Positions 25,558 through 34,496 are shown, counted from the stretch's first letter. The stretch is DNA of 37,898 nucleotides from Acidobacteriota bacterium (GCA_019639255.1 JAHBSF010000056.1:1-37898); one strand, 5' to 3'. Translations and numbers: made by a program. The notes: generated by a model from the sequence alone, not told the origin.

Positions 25558-26991
25558 ATGCGTGAGGGGGCATTGAGGTATAGCCTCGCGATTGTGATAT
25601 TGACGGCGGTCATGACGGTGGGTTCGATACCCGGCGGAGTAAGTTCTTTCGCAAGTTCCGATAGTTCTACTGATCAGGCGCAGACTCCGCCTCAGACGCC
25701 GAAGAAGGAAACAAAAGAAGAAGATCCGGTGCCCGTCACCGACAGGCGCGCCGGGTTGCCGGTGATGACCGATGTGCAGTTGTTGCCCAATCAGTTCGGC
25801 ACGTTTTTCAGTCCTCAGGTGAATGCAAACGGGGATGTGGCGTTCATAGGGCGTTATATAGATCCCAGGTCACCGAGCGGGGGGCAGGGCATTTTCATCC
25901 GGAAGCAAGACGGCTCGTGGAGCTTTGTGCGTGACAGCGATAAGATCGCCAACCTGGACGAGCAGATACACGGCTTCGGCCCCTTCACCGTAAACAACAG
26001 GAACCATTCCGTATTTATGGCGGCGTTCGGTTCAGCATCCCCATTACAGCCCGCAGACCAGAATCGACAGGCGCCGACGCCGGGCATACAGGTGAGTCAG
26101 AATCGCAACGGCGGCCTGTTCATCTGGGATGACAAGGGCCTTACCAACCTTCTCCAATTTGGACAGGAAGTGCCGAACATGCCGTCGCGTTTCAGCAGTT
26201 TCAGCAATCCTTCAATCAACTCAGAAGGCACGATTGCCTTTATTTCGGCTTACGTCGACCCCGACGGCAGGGGATTGTTCATTCGAGAAAAAGGGCAGCT
26301 TAAAATCGTCGCGCGCAGCGGGCAGCGCATTGCACCAGGTGAGACATCGGTATTTTCCGAACACTATTATCCGTCTCGCATCAACGAAAGAGGCGAGATT
26401 GCTTTTCTTTCGCGCGTAGGAGTAGGCGCGGGCATATTCGTGGCGCGTCCGGACGGCATCGACCTGCTTGCGCTCGACGGCAGGCCGTCTCCGGTACGCG
26501 GTACAAAGTTTCTGGGTTTCGGCAACCGGACGCCTGCTATAAACGACAAGGGCGAGGTTGCGTTTATTGGATTCTACGACGGCCCGCGCGCCGGGCGTGC
26601 AATTTTCCTGAAGGGCGCAGGGCCGGCCCAGACCGTGATTACAACGCGTGACGCAAATCCCAAGTTCGTATTCACAGACTTTACAAATCTTGAACTCAAC
26701 AACAAAGGCGATATCGTTTTTACGGCGCGTCTGGAGGGAATAAGGTCCGGTATTTTTCTCAAAACAGCCAAAGGCGTCGAGGCAATCGCAATGTCTGGAG
26801 ATCTGTGTCCCGGGCTGAATGAAGGTGAGGAGTTCAATAACTTTGCTCAAACGCCGTCAATCAACGATCGTGGGCAGATTGTGTTTTACGCTCAGTTGAA
26901 ATCCAGCCGGGTGGGTATTTTTGTAAAGGACGATAAAGGATTGCGGCCATTCATCATGCGAGGAGACCCGCTTCCTTTCAAGACCGAATAA
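25558..26991 (+). CDS. Secreted seven-repeat (probable beta-propeller) protein
   Basis: A 477-residue protein with an N-terminal signal (SLAIVILTAVMTVGSIPGG) and a Pro/Lys/Glu linker to ~65. The rest is seven copies of one motif, [IVL]N-x2-G/N-x-[IV]-x-F, at residues ~89, 146, 220, 275, 328, 381 and 435. Examples are INSEGTIAFISAY, INERGEIAFLSRV, INDKGEVAFIGFY and INDRGQIVFYAQL, each followed about 10-25 residues later by a G-[ILA]-F strand (GLFIREKG, GIFVARPDG, GIFVKDDKG). Seven repeats of about 53-75 residues fit a seven-bladed propeller (inference). Similar tandem repeats occur in secreted bacterial proteins of unknown role. No catalytic motif is seen. It ends in a convergent gap containing repeat R6. 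Confidence 0.85.
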   Translation: MREGALRYSLAIVILTAVMTVGSIPGGVSSFASSDSSTDQAQTPPQTPKKETKEEDPVPVTDRRAGLPVMTDVQLLPNQFGTFFSPQVNANGDVAFIGRYIDPRSPSGGQGIFIRKQDGSWSFVRDSDKIANLDEQIHGFGPFTVNNRNHSVFMAAFGSASPLQPADQNRQAPTPGIQVSQNRNGGLFIWDDKGLTNLLQFGQEVPNMPSRFSSFSNPSINSEGTIAFISAYVDPDGRGLFIREKGQLKIVARSGQRIAPGETSVFSEHYYPSRINERGEIAFLSRVGVGAGIFVARPDGIDLLALDGRPSPVRGTKFLGFGNRTPAINDKGEVAFIGFYDGPRAGRAIFLKGAGPAQTVITTRDANPKFVFTDFTNLELNNKGDIVFTARLEGIRSGIFLKTAKGVEAIAMSGDLCPGLNEGEEFNNFAQTPSINDRGQIVFYAQLKSSRVGIFVKDDKGLRPFIMRGDPLPFKTE

Positions 26992-27003
26992 CTACAGCGC
27001 TGA

Positions 27004-27099
27004 AGAGAGATAACGGAACAAACGAAAATAGACGAAAACTACGGAAAAGATGGGAATTTCCGTATGTTTCGTCTATTTTCGTTTGTTCTGTTATCTCTC
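27004..27099. repeat. Palindromic repeat copy R6 (well preserved)
   Basis: GAGAGATAACGGAACAAACG on the left and CGTTTGTTCTGTTATCTCTC on the right; the arms (27009-27047 and 27057-27095) pair with three mismatches over 39 bases. It fills the gap between two convergent genes, and its right end directly abuts the stop codon at 27102-27104. Confidence 0.93.
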
Positions 27100-27101
27100 T
27101 T

Positions 27102-27962
27102 TCAGACCCTCGCCGCCGCACGTAGAGCGCGTGCGGCAATCACGCGGGTAAGATGCCGGCGATACTCACCCGAAGCGTGGATGTCGTTCATTGCATCGGC
27201 TGCTTCGGAATCGGCCAATGCCGCCGCTGACGATATCAAATCCTCCGTGATTGGGTTTCCTTTCAAAGCATTTTCGGTGGACGATGCGCGGTACGGTTTT
27301 GGTGCAAAGCCGGTCACTCCAATCCGGGCTCCAACGCAAACGCCGTTGTCGATTTCCAGTTGCACTGCAACACCGACGACGGCGAAGCCGGACGCCGATT
27401 GCGCAACTTTAATATAGCTCGACGCTCGGGGTTGCGCCGGAACCGCGACTGAAATCTCGGTTACGATTTCCCCCTGCTGGACCGCACTCGTCAGCATATC
27501 CACAAAAAAGTCGTTCGCCGCAATATGTCGTTCGCCGGCGCTGCCTCGCACCGTAATCGAGGCATCGAGCGCAAGTATGGCTGCCGGCCAGTCCGCCGCA
27601 GGGTCTGCGTGAACGAGGCTTCCTCCGAGCGTACCCCGATTGCGAACCTGAGGGTCGCCTATCTGGTGCGCGGTGGTTGCCAGCAGCGGGCAGAGTTGGC
27701 CAAGCATATCCGACGCGGCAATCGATGCGTGGGTGGCAAGGGCTCCGATCCGCAGCCGGTCCCGGTCGAGGCTGATGCTGCTCAGCCCTGGAATGCGCCC
27801 AATGTCGATGACAGCCGCCGGGGCCGCAAGGCGCAGTTTCAGAACCGGGATAAGGCTGTGTCCGCCCGACAGTATTTTGCAGTCGTCGCCGTATTGGTTG
27901 ATCAGATCGAGGGCGGCTTCGATCGATGTGGGCGCGTGGTATTCGAAATTGCTTGGAATCAT
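27102..27962 (-). CDS. Molybdenum hydroxylase FAD-binding subunit (CoxM/XdhB-like)
   Basis: 286 residues, matching the CoxM/CutM medium subunit. The N-terminus FEYHAPTSIEAALDLINQYG and ILSGGHSLIPVLKLRL form the first FAD-binding (PCMH) loop. The second, QIGDPQVRNRGTLGGSLVHA, then DPAADWPAAI, is a diagnostic signature. A C-terminal CO-dehydrogenase flavoprotein domain follows. It passes electrons from the FeS subunit to an acceptor through FAD. AAGGAGG precedes ATG 27962, 24 bases after the large-subunit stop. It is last in the S-L-M operon. Confidence 0.95.
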   Translation of the reverse strand: MIPSNFEYHAPTSIEAALDLINQYGDDCKILSGGHSLIPVLKLRLAAPAAVIDIGRIPGLSSISLDRDRLRIGALATHASIAASDMLGQLCPLLATTAHQIGDPQVRNRGTLGGSLVHADPAADWPAAILALDASITVRGSAGERHIAANDFFVDMLTSAVQQGEIVTEISVAVPAQPRASSYIKVAQSASGFAVVGVAVQLEIDNGVCVGARIGVTGFAPKPYRASSTENALKGNPITEDLISSAAALADSEAADAMNDIHASGEYRRHLTRVIAARALRAAARV

Positions 27963-27986
27963 CGCATCCTCCTTATGGCCGAAGCC

Positions 27987-30314
27987 TCACTGGTTGGAGA
28001 TCACGCGCCAGATTTTCTCCGGGCGCAGCGGCATATCGATGTGCTTGACGCCGAAGGGTCGCAGCGCATCGATGACTGCATTTACGATCGCCGGAGTCGA
28101 GCCGATAGTGCCCGCCTCGCCTACGCCTTTGACGCCGAGCGGATTGACATCGGTGGGCGTTTCGGTCCGATCAAGCTCATAACGGGGTAGTTGGTGCGCT
28201 TTCGGCACCGCATAATCCATCAGCGTACCAGTGATCAACTGTCCGTTTTCGTCGTAAACCACTTCCTCAAACAGCGCCTGCCCAAGCCCCTGCGCGATTC
28301 CTCCGTGCACCTGGCCTTCCACGAGAAGCGGATTTATTACCTTCCCGCAATCGTCTACCGCTACATACCGTTTGATCCTTATGTCGCCGGTATCCCGGTC
28401 TACCTCGACGATGCAAATGTGGGCGCCGAAGGGGAAAGTGAAGTTTTTCGGTTCGAAGAAATATGTGGCCGAAAGGCCCGGTTCGGTATCCGGCGGCAGA
28501 TTGCTTGCAAGGTGAGCGGCGAGAGCTACCTGCTGTATCGTCACCTGCTTGTCGTCGGGCGCGCCGCTGAAGACGCCATTTTCAAACGTCACATTTTCTT
28601 CATCCGTGGTTAAAAGGTGAGCGGCGATCTTCGTTGCCTTGGATATCAGCTTCTCGGTTGCGTAAACAACGGCGGTGCCGCCCACGGCCGTAGCGCGGCT
28701 GCCGAAGGTGCCGATACCGTACTGCACGATGCCCGTGTCGCCGTGTATTACGTATACGTCATTGAGGTCGACGCCCAGCATATCCGCGGTAATTTGCGCG
28801 AAAGAGGTCTCCTGTCCCTGTCCGTGAGGCGAAGCGCCGGTCATGACGGTTACCTTGCCCGTGGGCTCGATTCTCACGGTTGCGCTTTCCCATCCGCCTG
28901 CCGGCATAGCGGCCGAAGGGCCAAGTGCGCATATTTCGACATAGGTGGACACTCCGATCCCGACAAGGCGTCCGGCGGCGGTATCGGATTTCTGGATTTC
29001 GCGGAGTTTGTCGTAATCGACCATGGCGAGAGCCCTGTCGAGTGCAGCTTGATAATTTCCGCTGTCATAAAAAAGCCCGGTAGCGGTGGCGAACGGAAAC
29101 TCATCGGGTGTCGGAAAGTTCTTTCGCCGCAATTCTACGGGATCGATCCCGAGTTCCTGCGCGGCTATGTCCATCAAACGTTCGACGACATAAGTGGCTT
29201 CGGGGCGACCCGCCCCGCGATAAGCATCGGTTGCCATTTTGTTTGTGAAGACTCCGGTGCAGACCATCGAAATAGCCGGTATCTTGTAGCACCCCGAAAG
29301 CATCAGCCCGGTAAGAGTCGGGATGGCGGGAGTCAGCAATTGATGGTAGGCGCCGAGATCGGCGGTAACGGTGTAGCGAAGGCCGAGAATCGTGCCGTCA
29401 TTTTTGAGCGCGAGTTCTGCAACACCGGATTGTGCGCGACCGTGAATGGTTGCGGACATATTTTCGCGGCGCGTTTCGATCCACTTTACGGGTTTGTGCA
29501 ACTGCATGGAAATAAAGCTCAACAGCGCTTCTTCGGCGTAAACGTTGAGTTTGCTTCCGAACCCGCCGCCCACTTCCGGCGCAATGACCCGCACCTTGTT
29601 CTCGGGCAACCCGATCATGATTGCAACCTGGGTTCTGAGAAGGTGCGGAATCTGCGTCGAGGTCCAGAGCGTGAGTTGCTGTTCTCCGGGCAGGAAACTC
29701 GCAAGCACACCGCGCGGTTCGAGCGAAATTGGAGCAAGCCGCTGGTGATGCATCTTCTGCGCTACGATTTTATCTGCTGATGCAAACGCGGCATCTACGT
29801 CGCCGATTCCGGCCCGATGCACATAGGCGATGTTGTCGCCGAAATCATGGTGAATGACGGGTCCGCCCTGCGCCGCTGCTTCGGCGTCCACTACCACATC
29901 AAGCGGTTCAAAATCGACTTCAATATGGTCTACGGCGTCGCGTGCGGCATATCTCGAAGTTGCAACAACAGCGGCTACGGGTTGCCCCACAAAGAACACT
30001 TTACCGAGCGCAAGTACGGGATATTTGGGAACCTTGAGTCCTTCGAGCGCGGCAGCCGTGGGAACGTTTCCTACGCGTCCTTCAATATCACTGCCAGTAA
30101 ATATTGCGACAACGCCCGATGCGTTGCGAGCGGCATCTGTGTTTATCGAGTTGATTCGAGCGTGCGCGTATGGGCTGCGAAGGAATGCGACGTAAAGTTC
30201 GCCGGCGAGTCTGATATCGTCGACGTAGTGGCCAAGCCCCTGGATGAGTCGTGGGTCTTCCGTGCGTTTTACGGGGCGGCCGACGTATTTTTCGTTTTTT
30301 CCATTGCTGGACAT
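27987..30314 (-). CDS. Molybdenum hydroxylase catalytic subunit, form II CoxL-like
   Basis: A 775-residue Mo-molybdopterin-cytosine-dinucleotide type large subunit. The N-terminal a/b hammerhead starts RPVKRTEDPRLIQGLGHYVD. Cofactor motifs are GGGFGSK (249-255), the active-site loop AYRGAGR (364-370) and the base Glu733 in GVGEAG. AYRGAGR is the form II signature; true carbon monoxide dehydrogenases (form I) have AYXCSFR. The substrate is therefore likely not CO: an aldehyde, purine or other N-heterocycle is more probable, and cannot be fixed from sequence. GGAGG precedes ATG 30314. It lies 9 bases after the FeS subunit. No maturation genes (coxD/F/G, mocA) are nearby. Confidence 0.95.
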   Translation of the reverse strand: MSSNGKNEKYVGRPVKRTEDPRLIQGLGHYVDDIRLAGELYVAFLRSPYAHARINSINTDAARNASGVVAIFTGSDIEGRVGNVPTAAALEGLKVPKYPVLALGKVFFVGQPVAAVVATSRYAARDAVDHIEVDFEPLDVVVDAEAAAQGGPVIHHDFGDNIAYVHRAGIGDVDAAFASADKIVAQKMHHQRLAPISLEPRGVLASFLPGEQQLTLWTSTQIPHLLRTQVAIMIGLPENKVRVIAPEVGGGFGSKLNVYAEEALLSFISMQLHKPVKWIETRRENMSATIHGRAQSGVAELALKNDGTILGLRYTVTADLGAYHQLLTPAIPTLTGLMLSGCYKIPAISMVCTGVFTNKMATDAYRGAGRPEATYVVERLMDIAAQELGIDPVELRRKNFPTPDEFPFATATGLFYDSGNYQAALDRALAMVDYDKLREIQKSDTAAGRLVGIGVSTYVEICALGPSAAMPAGGWESATVRIEPTGKVTVMTGASPHGQGQETSFAQITADMLGVDLNDVYVIHGDTGIVQYGIGTFGSRATAVGGTAVVYATEKLISKATKIAAHLLTTDEENVTFENGVFSGAPDDKQVTIQQVALAAHLASNLPPDTEPGLSATYFFEPKNFTFPFGAHICIVEVDRDTGDIRIKRYVAVDDCGKVINPLLVEGQVHGGIAQGLGQALFEEVVYDENGQLITGTLMDYAVPKAHQLPRYELDRTETPTDVNPLGVKGVGEAGTIGSTPAIVNAVIDALRPFGVKHIDMPLRPEKIWRVISNQ

Positions 30315-30323
30315 AACTGCCTC

Positions 30324-30797
30324 CTACTTGACTGCGCCGGCCATTTCGCGCGCAGCGGATTCAACGGCGTCAACTATATTCTGATACCCGGTGCAACGGC
30401 ACAGATTGCCTTCGAGTCCTTCACGGATTTCGGCTTCGGAGGGCGAGAGATTCTCGCGCAGCAATCCGCAGGCGGCCATAATCATCCCGGGAGTGCAATA
30501 ACCGCATTGGAGGCCGTGATGCTCCCAGAACCCTTTTTGCACGGGATGGAGTTCACCCGCTGAGGCGAGTCCTTCGATTGTAGTGACCCTGCATCCGTCG
30601 GCCTGAACCGCAAGCACTGTGCAGGACTTTATTGCAGCGTCATCAAGCAATACGGTGCAGGCGCCGCATAGAGAAGTCTCACATCCTATATGGGTGCCTG
30701 TGAGATTTGCGACGTCTCGCAGAAAGTGAACCAGCAACAGCCTGGGTTCAACATCCGCTTCGTGTTTTTTACCGTTAATTTCAAGAGAGATCTTCAC
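30324..30797 (-). CDS. Molybdenum hydroxylase 2Fe-2S subunit (CoxS/XdhC-like)
   Basis: 157 residues from GTG 30797 ([19 protein letters not shown]). The plant-type ferredoxin cluster uses Cys39/44/47/59 ([10 protein letters not shown] ... SC). The second, helical domain cluster uses Cys98/101/133/135 ([22 protein letters not shown]). These relay electrons from Mo to FAD. A longer reading from 30836 would add 13 residues, but AAGGAGG six bases before the GTG decides the start. It is first gene of the S-L-M operon. Confidence 0.95.
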   Translation of the reverse strand: MKISLEINGKKHEADVEPRLLLVHFLRDVANLTGTHIGCETSLCGACTVLLDDAAIKSCTVLAVQADGCRVTTIEGLASAGELHPVQKGFWEHHGLQCGYCTPGMIMAACGLLRENLSPSEAEIREGLEGNLCRCTGYQNIVDAVESAAREMAGAVK

Positions 30798-30803
30798 TCG
30801 ATG

Positions 30804-30810
30804 CCTCCTT
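30804..30810 (-). promoter_or_regulatory. Ribosome binding site that selects the GTG start of the FeS subunit
   Basis: AAGGAGG on the minus strand, six bases before GTG 30797. It lies inside the longer open frame that begins at 30836, so that upstream start is unlikely to be used. Confidence 0.8.
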
Positions 30811-31014
30811 GCTGCTGGAGAAAATGGAATCCGCACTACTGCAAGTTCGCGGCACGGCCGGCGCCGGCAGGTCGGAACCGGATTGAATTTGATTGCGGAA
30901 GCGCACCAGATGCGAAACGGCCGTAATGTTACACTCAGCCGTCAATTCAATGCAATGAAACGATTGCGGCGCATTGCCGGAACCGCGTCGAAAATTCTTT
31001 GATGGAAAAGAGAT

Positions 31015-31040
31015 GGGCGCGAGATCGATTACTCGCGCCC
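31015..31040 (-). terminator. Rho-independent terminator of the M48 protease gene
   Basis: A perfect 9-bp GC-rich stem (GGGCGCGAG / CTCGCGCCC) with an 8-base loop. On the minus strand it is followed by ATCTCTTTTCC. It lies 40 bases after the M48 stop codon and upstream of the molybdenum hydroxylase operon, so it insulates the two. Confidence 0.8.
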
Positions 31041-31080
31041 AATCAGGAGTGGACGATGCAACCCTGCAAAAATGTCGTGA

Positions 31081-32169
31081 TCAATCGTTGTCTGGCGGCT
31101 TGGTTTCCCCGCTCTTGCGCCGAAGCGTGGGTCGGTCGCCGGATGATTTGGCATCGCCCTCTGCAGAACCGGGGGCGGGCGATGCTGAAGGATCCGATGA
31201 ATCGGGAGAACCCGGCTGCCGGCGCTTGAGTGTAGGCCGCTGCTGATCGCGTTCGGCGCTCGTTCCCGTGCGACTCGAAACCACCCGCGCATTGGTCATG
31301 GAAATCAACCGGTTTTTAACCTGAGTGAATTCAGAGGTATTGATCATGTATTCACTGCGTTCGGGGAAGCGTGCAATCAGCGCATTCACTTTATCGATGC
31401 GATCGCCTACGACCGGATGCGTGCTGAAAATCTTCGCCATAGTGCCCGGCTTTTTCTTTTCCTTGGCCTGAAGCTTTTCAAAGAAAGTTACGAGTGCGTG
31501 CGGATCATAGCCCGCAGCCCACATATATTGAGCGGCAAACATGTCGGCCTCTTCTTCGGCTCCGCGGCTGAACCTGAAAAAGCCGATTGGGATGGCTATG
31601 GCCGCCCCCTGCCGTATTGCAAAGCCCCCCCATCCGCCCAGAAAAATCAGAGGAAGCGTGCCCCAGTTTACGAGCTGCCCCTTCGAGGCCTGCTCTACTC
31701 CGTGACGCGCCGCAACGTGAGCAATTTCGTGCGCCATCGGGCCGGCAAGCTCCGCTTCGTTGTCAGCCGTCAGGATCAGTCCCTTGTTTACGTAGAAGAA
31801 TCCGCCGGGCAATGCAAAAGCGTTGACCTCGTCGCTGTCGATTACCTTGATCGTAAAAGGCACCTTGGCGTCAGAATGCAGAACGAGATTCTGCCCGACG
31901 CGGTTGATGTATTCCGCAATCACGGGATCGTCTATGAGCTTGGCGGAGCGGTCGATTTCGGCGGAGAACTGCCGGCCGATTGCCACCTCTTTTTCAAGCG
32001 AATAGAAATTTATCTGGTGCTTGTTGATGTTACGCTTGCCGATCATCTCCGGATTCTCCTTCTCGGAGAGCGGTGATGTGTTCGCAGGCGTTTGCGCCGC
32101 TGCAGGTACTGCAATAGCTAGACAAATCAACAAAAGCGGGAGTCTGCGTTTAATTCTGGCGGATCCCAT
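31081..32169 (-). CDS. Exported M48-family zinc metalloprotease
   Basis: 362 residues from ATG 32169 (MGSARIKRRLPLLLICLAIA), with a signal peptide ending near AAAQ. The peptidase domain has the zinc motif HEIAH (His147, Glu148, His151, in MAHEIAHVAARHG) and the third ligand Glu207 in EEEADMFAAQYM, followed by THPVVGDRI. This resembles BepA/LoiP-type periplasmic proteases, which act on outer-membrane protein assembly. The C-terminal ~70 residues are disordered Ser/Pro/Asp/Arg-rich. GAGGAGG precedes the ATG; the frame extends 17 codons further upstream (to 32220), but without ribosome-site support. A terminator follows at 31015-31040. Confidence 0.93.
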   Translation of the reverse strand: MGSARIKRRLPLLLICLAIAVPAAAQTPANTSPLSEKENPEMIGKRNINKHQINFYSLEKEVAIGRQFSAEIDRSAKLIDDPVIAEYINRVGQNLVLHSDAKVPFTIKVIDSDEVNAFALPGGFFYVNKGLILTADNEAELAGPMAHEIAHVAARHGVEQASKGQLVNWGTLPLIFLGGWGGFAIRQGAAIAIPIGFFRFSRGAEEEADMFAAQYMWAAGYDPHALVTFFEKLQAKEKKKPGTMAKIFSTHPVVGDRIDKVNALIARFPERSEYMINTSEFTQVKNRLISMTNARVVSSRTGTSAERDQQRPTLKRRQPGSPDSSDPSASPAPGSAEGDAKSSGDRPTLRRKSGETKPPDND

Positions 32170-32219
32170 ATCTTGCCTCCTCGGATTCTGCGGAGCCGGG
32201 CAGTGAAGATGCCAGCGCA

Positions 32220-32225
32220 ATTATA
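32220..32225 (-). promoter_or_regulatory. Possible -10 element of the M48 gene
   Basis: A perfect TATAAT on the minus strand, about 50 bases before ATG 32169. No convincing -35 lies 16-18 bases upstream (TCTCTA), so this is a weak call. Confidence 0.3.
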
Positions 32226-32446
32226 TCCAAAACCCTCAAAAATAGAGACTGCTTTCTTATTAATCTTTACTTACTGCGGAGAGGAGGTCGGCGGAATCCG
32301 AGGAAGCAAAACCGCAGAGGAATGCAGAAATTCCGCTTCTGCAAGGAAATAGAGAAAACTCAGGATACGGAATGCAGCGGAACAAAGGAAAAATCCGGCG
32401 GTTTTCTGTTCGCCGCCTCATCCGAAGCCCGGCATGATCTCCCGGT

Positions 32447-32665
32447 TCAGGAAAGGAAAAACGGCTTCCTTCTATCATCCTTCTTTTTATCGTCCTTCGA
32501 ATCCTTCGAGCCGCGGTCGGGCGTAGGCTTGGGTTTTTCCTTGACCTTTTCCGGCGGTTTTCGCGAATCCTGCAACAATGGTGCGGCCGATGCACCGCGC
32601 AGACCTCCGGCGGTGAACGCTACCAACAGCAATACAATCGTTAATCGCTTCATCAATCGCTTCAT
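32447..32665 (-). CDS. Small exported Lys/Asp-rich protein (72 aa)
   Basis: Starts at ATG 32665 (MKRLMKRLTIVLLLVAFTAG), supported by GAGGGAG before it. A clear signal peptide ends around GASAAP. The mature part is about 43 residues of charged, probably disordered sequence (RKPPEKVKEKPKPTPDRGSK, then DDKKKDDRRKPFFLS). No family is recognised. The good ribosome site, signal peptide and position among same-strand genes argue it is real. The sharply hydrophobic/basic C-terminus (RRKPFFLS) is its most distinctive feature. Function unknown. Confidence 0.6.
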   Translation of the reverse strand: MKRLMKRLTIVLLLVAFTAGGLRGASAAPLLQDSRKPPEKVKEKPKPTPDRGSKDSKDDKKKDDRRKPFFLS

Positions 32666-32931
32666 CTTTGCTCCCTCACGCCCCCAACTAGAGGCGGATT
32701 GCTTCTCCCTGATTCGTCGCGGCATCGTTATAGTGCACGCGATCCTTATAAATTCACTACCCACTATCCTGAAAGGAGAAGTGCAAGGATTATGCCAATA
32801 TTTAGTGAAGCCTACAAGTTAACTCTTTTCAATATATAGCGCCGATAATACACGCTCTGCCGCAATAAGCTGCAACCCCTCGCGCGTACTGATTTACGTC
32901 AGGCGTCGTACCATATGGTATACGAATGGGG

Positions 32932-34311
32932 CTAAACCCCCTCCTCGGCTTCGGCAAAGGGCCATTTCTTCCCGCGCCAGGTCCAAAACAAGAATGCAAG
33001 GATGCCGAGGACCAATGTCCCGAGACCGAAAACGATCATGCTCGGATCGGAGGTAGCGAAAATATAGATCCAACCCACAAGCGCTATAAGGCTCGGTATC
33101 GGATAAAACCATATGCGGTAGGGCCGGGGCATATCGGGTCTGTTTCGCCTCAGCAGTTCTACGGCGAAGATCTGTCCGATGAATTGCACGAGAATCCTCG
33201 TAGTAATCAACGCGTCAATCACCATACCGAGCGAAAAGAAACTGCCGAGTATCGAAATTATGCCGATGACGACGAGCGATACTGCGGGAAACTGCCCGCG
33301 CTCGTGAAGGCGTGCAAAAACGCGGAAAAAATATCCGTCGCGCGCCGCCGCATAGGGAATGCGCGAGTACCCGAGCAACAGGGCGAATACGGAGCCGAAG
33401 GCCGTCCACAAAACCATGGCGGTGAAGATCGATGCTATGCCCGATCCCCAGATCCTCTCCATAAAAATCGAGACGATGAAGTTTGCCTGCTTATGCTCAT
33501 CGGCGGGCACGAACTCTCGCCAGGGAACCACGCCTATGATCGAAAAGTTTATCGCGATGTAAATCATAGCCACCGCAATTACGCTTATAATCACGGATTT
33601 CGGAATAACGCGCCCGGGATTGCGCACCTCCTCTCCTATGTAACAGACGTCGTAATATCCCAAATAGTCGTACACGCCGACGCGAGACGCCTGACCGAGT
33701 CCGAAGAAAAAGCCCAGCGAAAAATTGAATGCGCCCGGGGGGAAGTCGAACGCCAGATTGTGATCGAAATAAAACGCGCCCGTAGCTACAACCGCAAGAG
33801 TCGTGAGCATCGTTCCGACCCAAAGGCTTACTGTTATTCGACCGATATGGCGGATCTGCCGGTACAGGAGTGCGATGTTGAGCAGTCCGACACCCGCAGC
33901 TACGGCTTTGGTCTGCCAACCGGTCATTCCGGGCCATAGGTAACCCAGGTATTGTGCAAAACCTATGTACCCGGAGGCGATTTCCAGCGGACCGCTGAAG
34001 ATAAACTGCCAGATGAACAGAAACGACATCAAACGGCCGAAACGGGCCGGCCCATACCCTTCGCGCAGGTATACGTAGGATCCGCCTGAACCGGGCATAG
34101 CCGCACCGAGTTCGCTCCAGACCATGCCGTCCGGGATTACTATGAGCAGCGCGACGAGCCAACCCAGCATGGCCTGAGGGCCGCCCATGTAGGACATAAG
34201 AATCGGAATCGTTATAAAGGGGCCGATTCCGATCATGTTGGACATGTTCAGGGCCGTGGCCTGAAGGGTTCCGAAATGGCGAACAAGTTTAGGGCCTTCG
34301 TTTGCCGACAC
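32932..34311 (-). CDS. APC-family amino acid permease
   Basis: 459 residues with about 12 predicted membrane helices. The N-terminus has LVRHFGTLQATALNMSNMIG followed by GPFITIP, the helix-1 glycine motif of the amino acid-polyamine-organocation superfamily. PGSGGSYVYLREGYG and EEVRNPGRVIPKSVI are further signatures. It likely imports an amino acid or related solute by cation symport or exchange; the substrate cannot be named. It starts at GTG 34311 with GGAGG seven bases before. Repeat R7 lies between it and the Nudix gene upstream. A 12-bp perfect palindrome (TACCATATGGTA, 32909-32920) lies just beyond its stop. Confidence 0.92.
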   Translation of the reverse strand: MSANEGPKLVRHFGTLQATALNMSNMIGIGPFITIPILMSYMGGPQAMLGWLVALLIVIPDGMVWSELGAAMPGSGGSYVYLREGYGPARFGRLMSFLFIWQFIFSGPLEIASGYIGFAQYLGYLWPGMTGWQTKAVAAGVGLLNIALLYRQIRHIGRITVSLWVGTMLTTLAVVATGAFYFDHNLAFDFPPGAFNFSLGFFFGLGQASRVGVYDYLGYYDVCYIGEEVRNPGRVIPKSVIISVIAVAMIYIAINFSIIGVVPWREFVPADEHKQANFIVSIFMERIWGSGIASIFTAMVLWTAFGSVFALLLGYSRIPYAAARDGYFFRVFARLHERGQFPAVSLVVIGIISILGSFFSLGMVIDALITTRILVQFIGQIFAVELLRRNRPDMPRPYRIWFYPIPSLIALVGWIYIFATSDPSMIVFGLGTLVLGILAFLFWTWRGKKWPFAEAEEGV

Positions 34312-34366
34312 GTTTGCCTCCGGTGAGGTTGAGGACTAAATCGGACCGCAATATCCGGAAACAAGA

Positions 34367-34462
34367 AAGAGAGATAACGGAACAAGCGAAAGGAAACCAA
34401 ACATACGGAAAAGGTGAATATTTTCGTTTGTTCCGACTGTTTTCGTTTGTTTCGTTATCTGT
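34367..34462. repeat. Palindromic repeat copy R7
   Basis: AGAGAGATAACGGAACAAGCG on the left and CGTTTGTTTCGTTATCTG on the right; the inner arms have drifted. It lies between the Nudix gene and the APC permease gene, both minus strand. Confidence 0.85.
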
Positions 34463-34496
34463 TCTCAGGCATTGCACCAATCTACTGCGGATCGGT

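Noticed and set aside
27987-30314. True (form I) carbon monoxide dehydrogenase
   Set aside because: The active-site loop reads AYRGAGR rather than AYXCSFR, and no coxDEFG-type maturation genes are adjacent.
32266-32446. Possible further diverged palindrome in the gap after the small secreted protein
   Set aside because: There are several CCGC/GCGG and GGAATGCAG words, but I could not pair convincing arms or align the segment to the other families.
32926-33939. 337-codon open frame on the plus strand
   Set aside because: Antisense to the APC permease. It is hydrophilic and of biased composition, with no recognisable motif.
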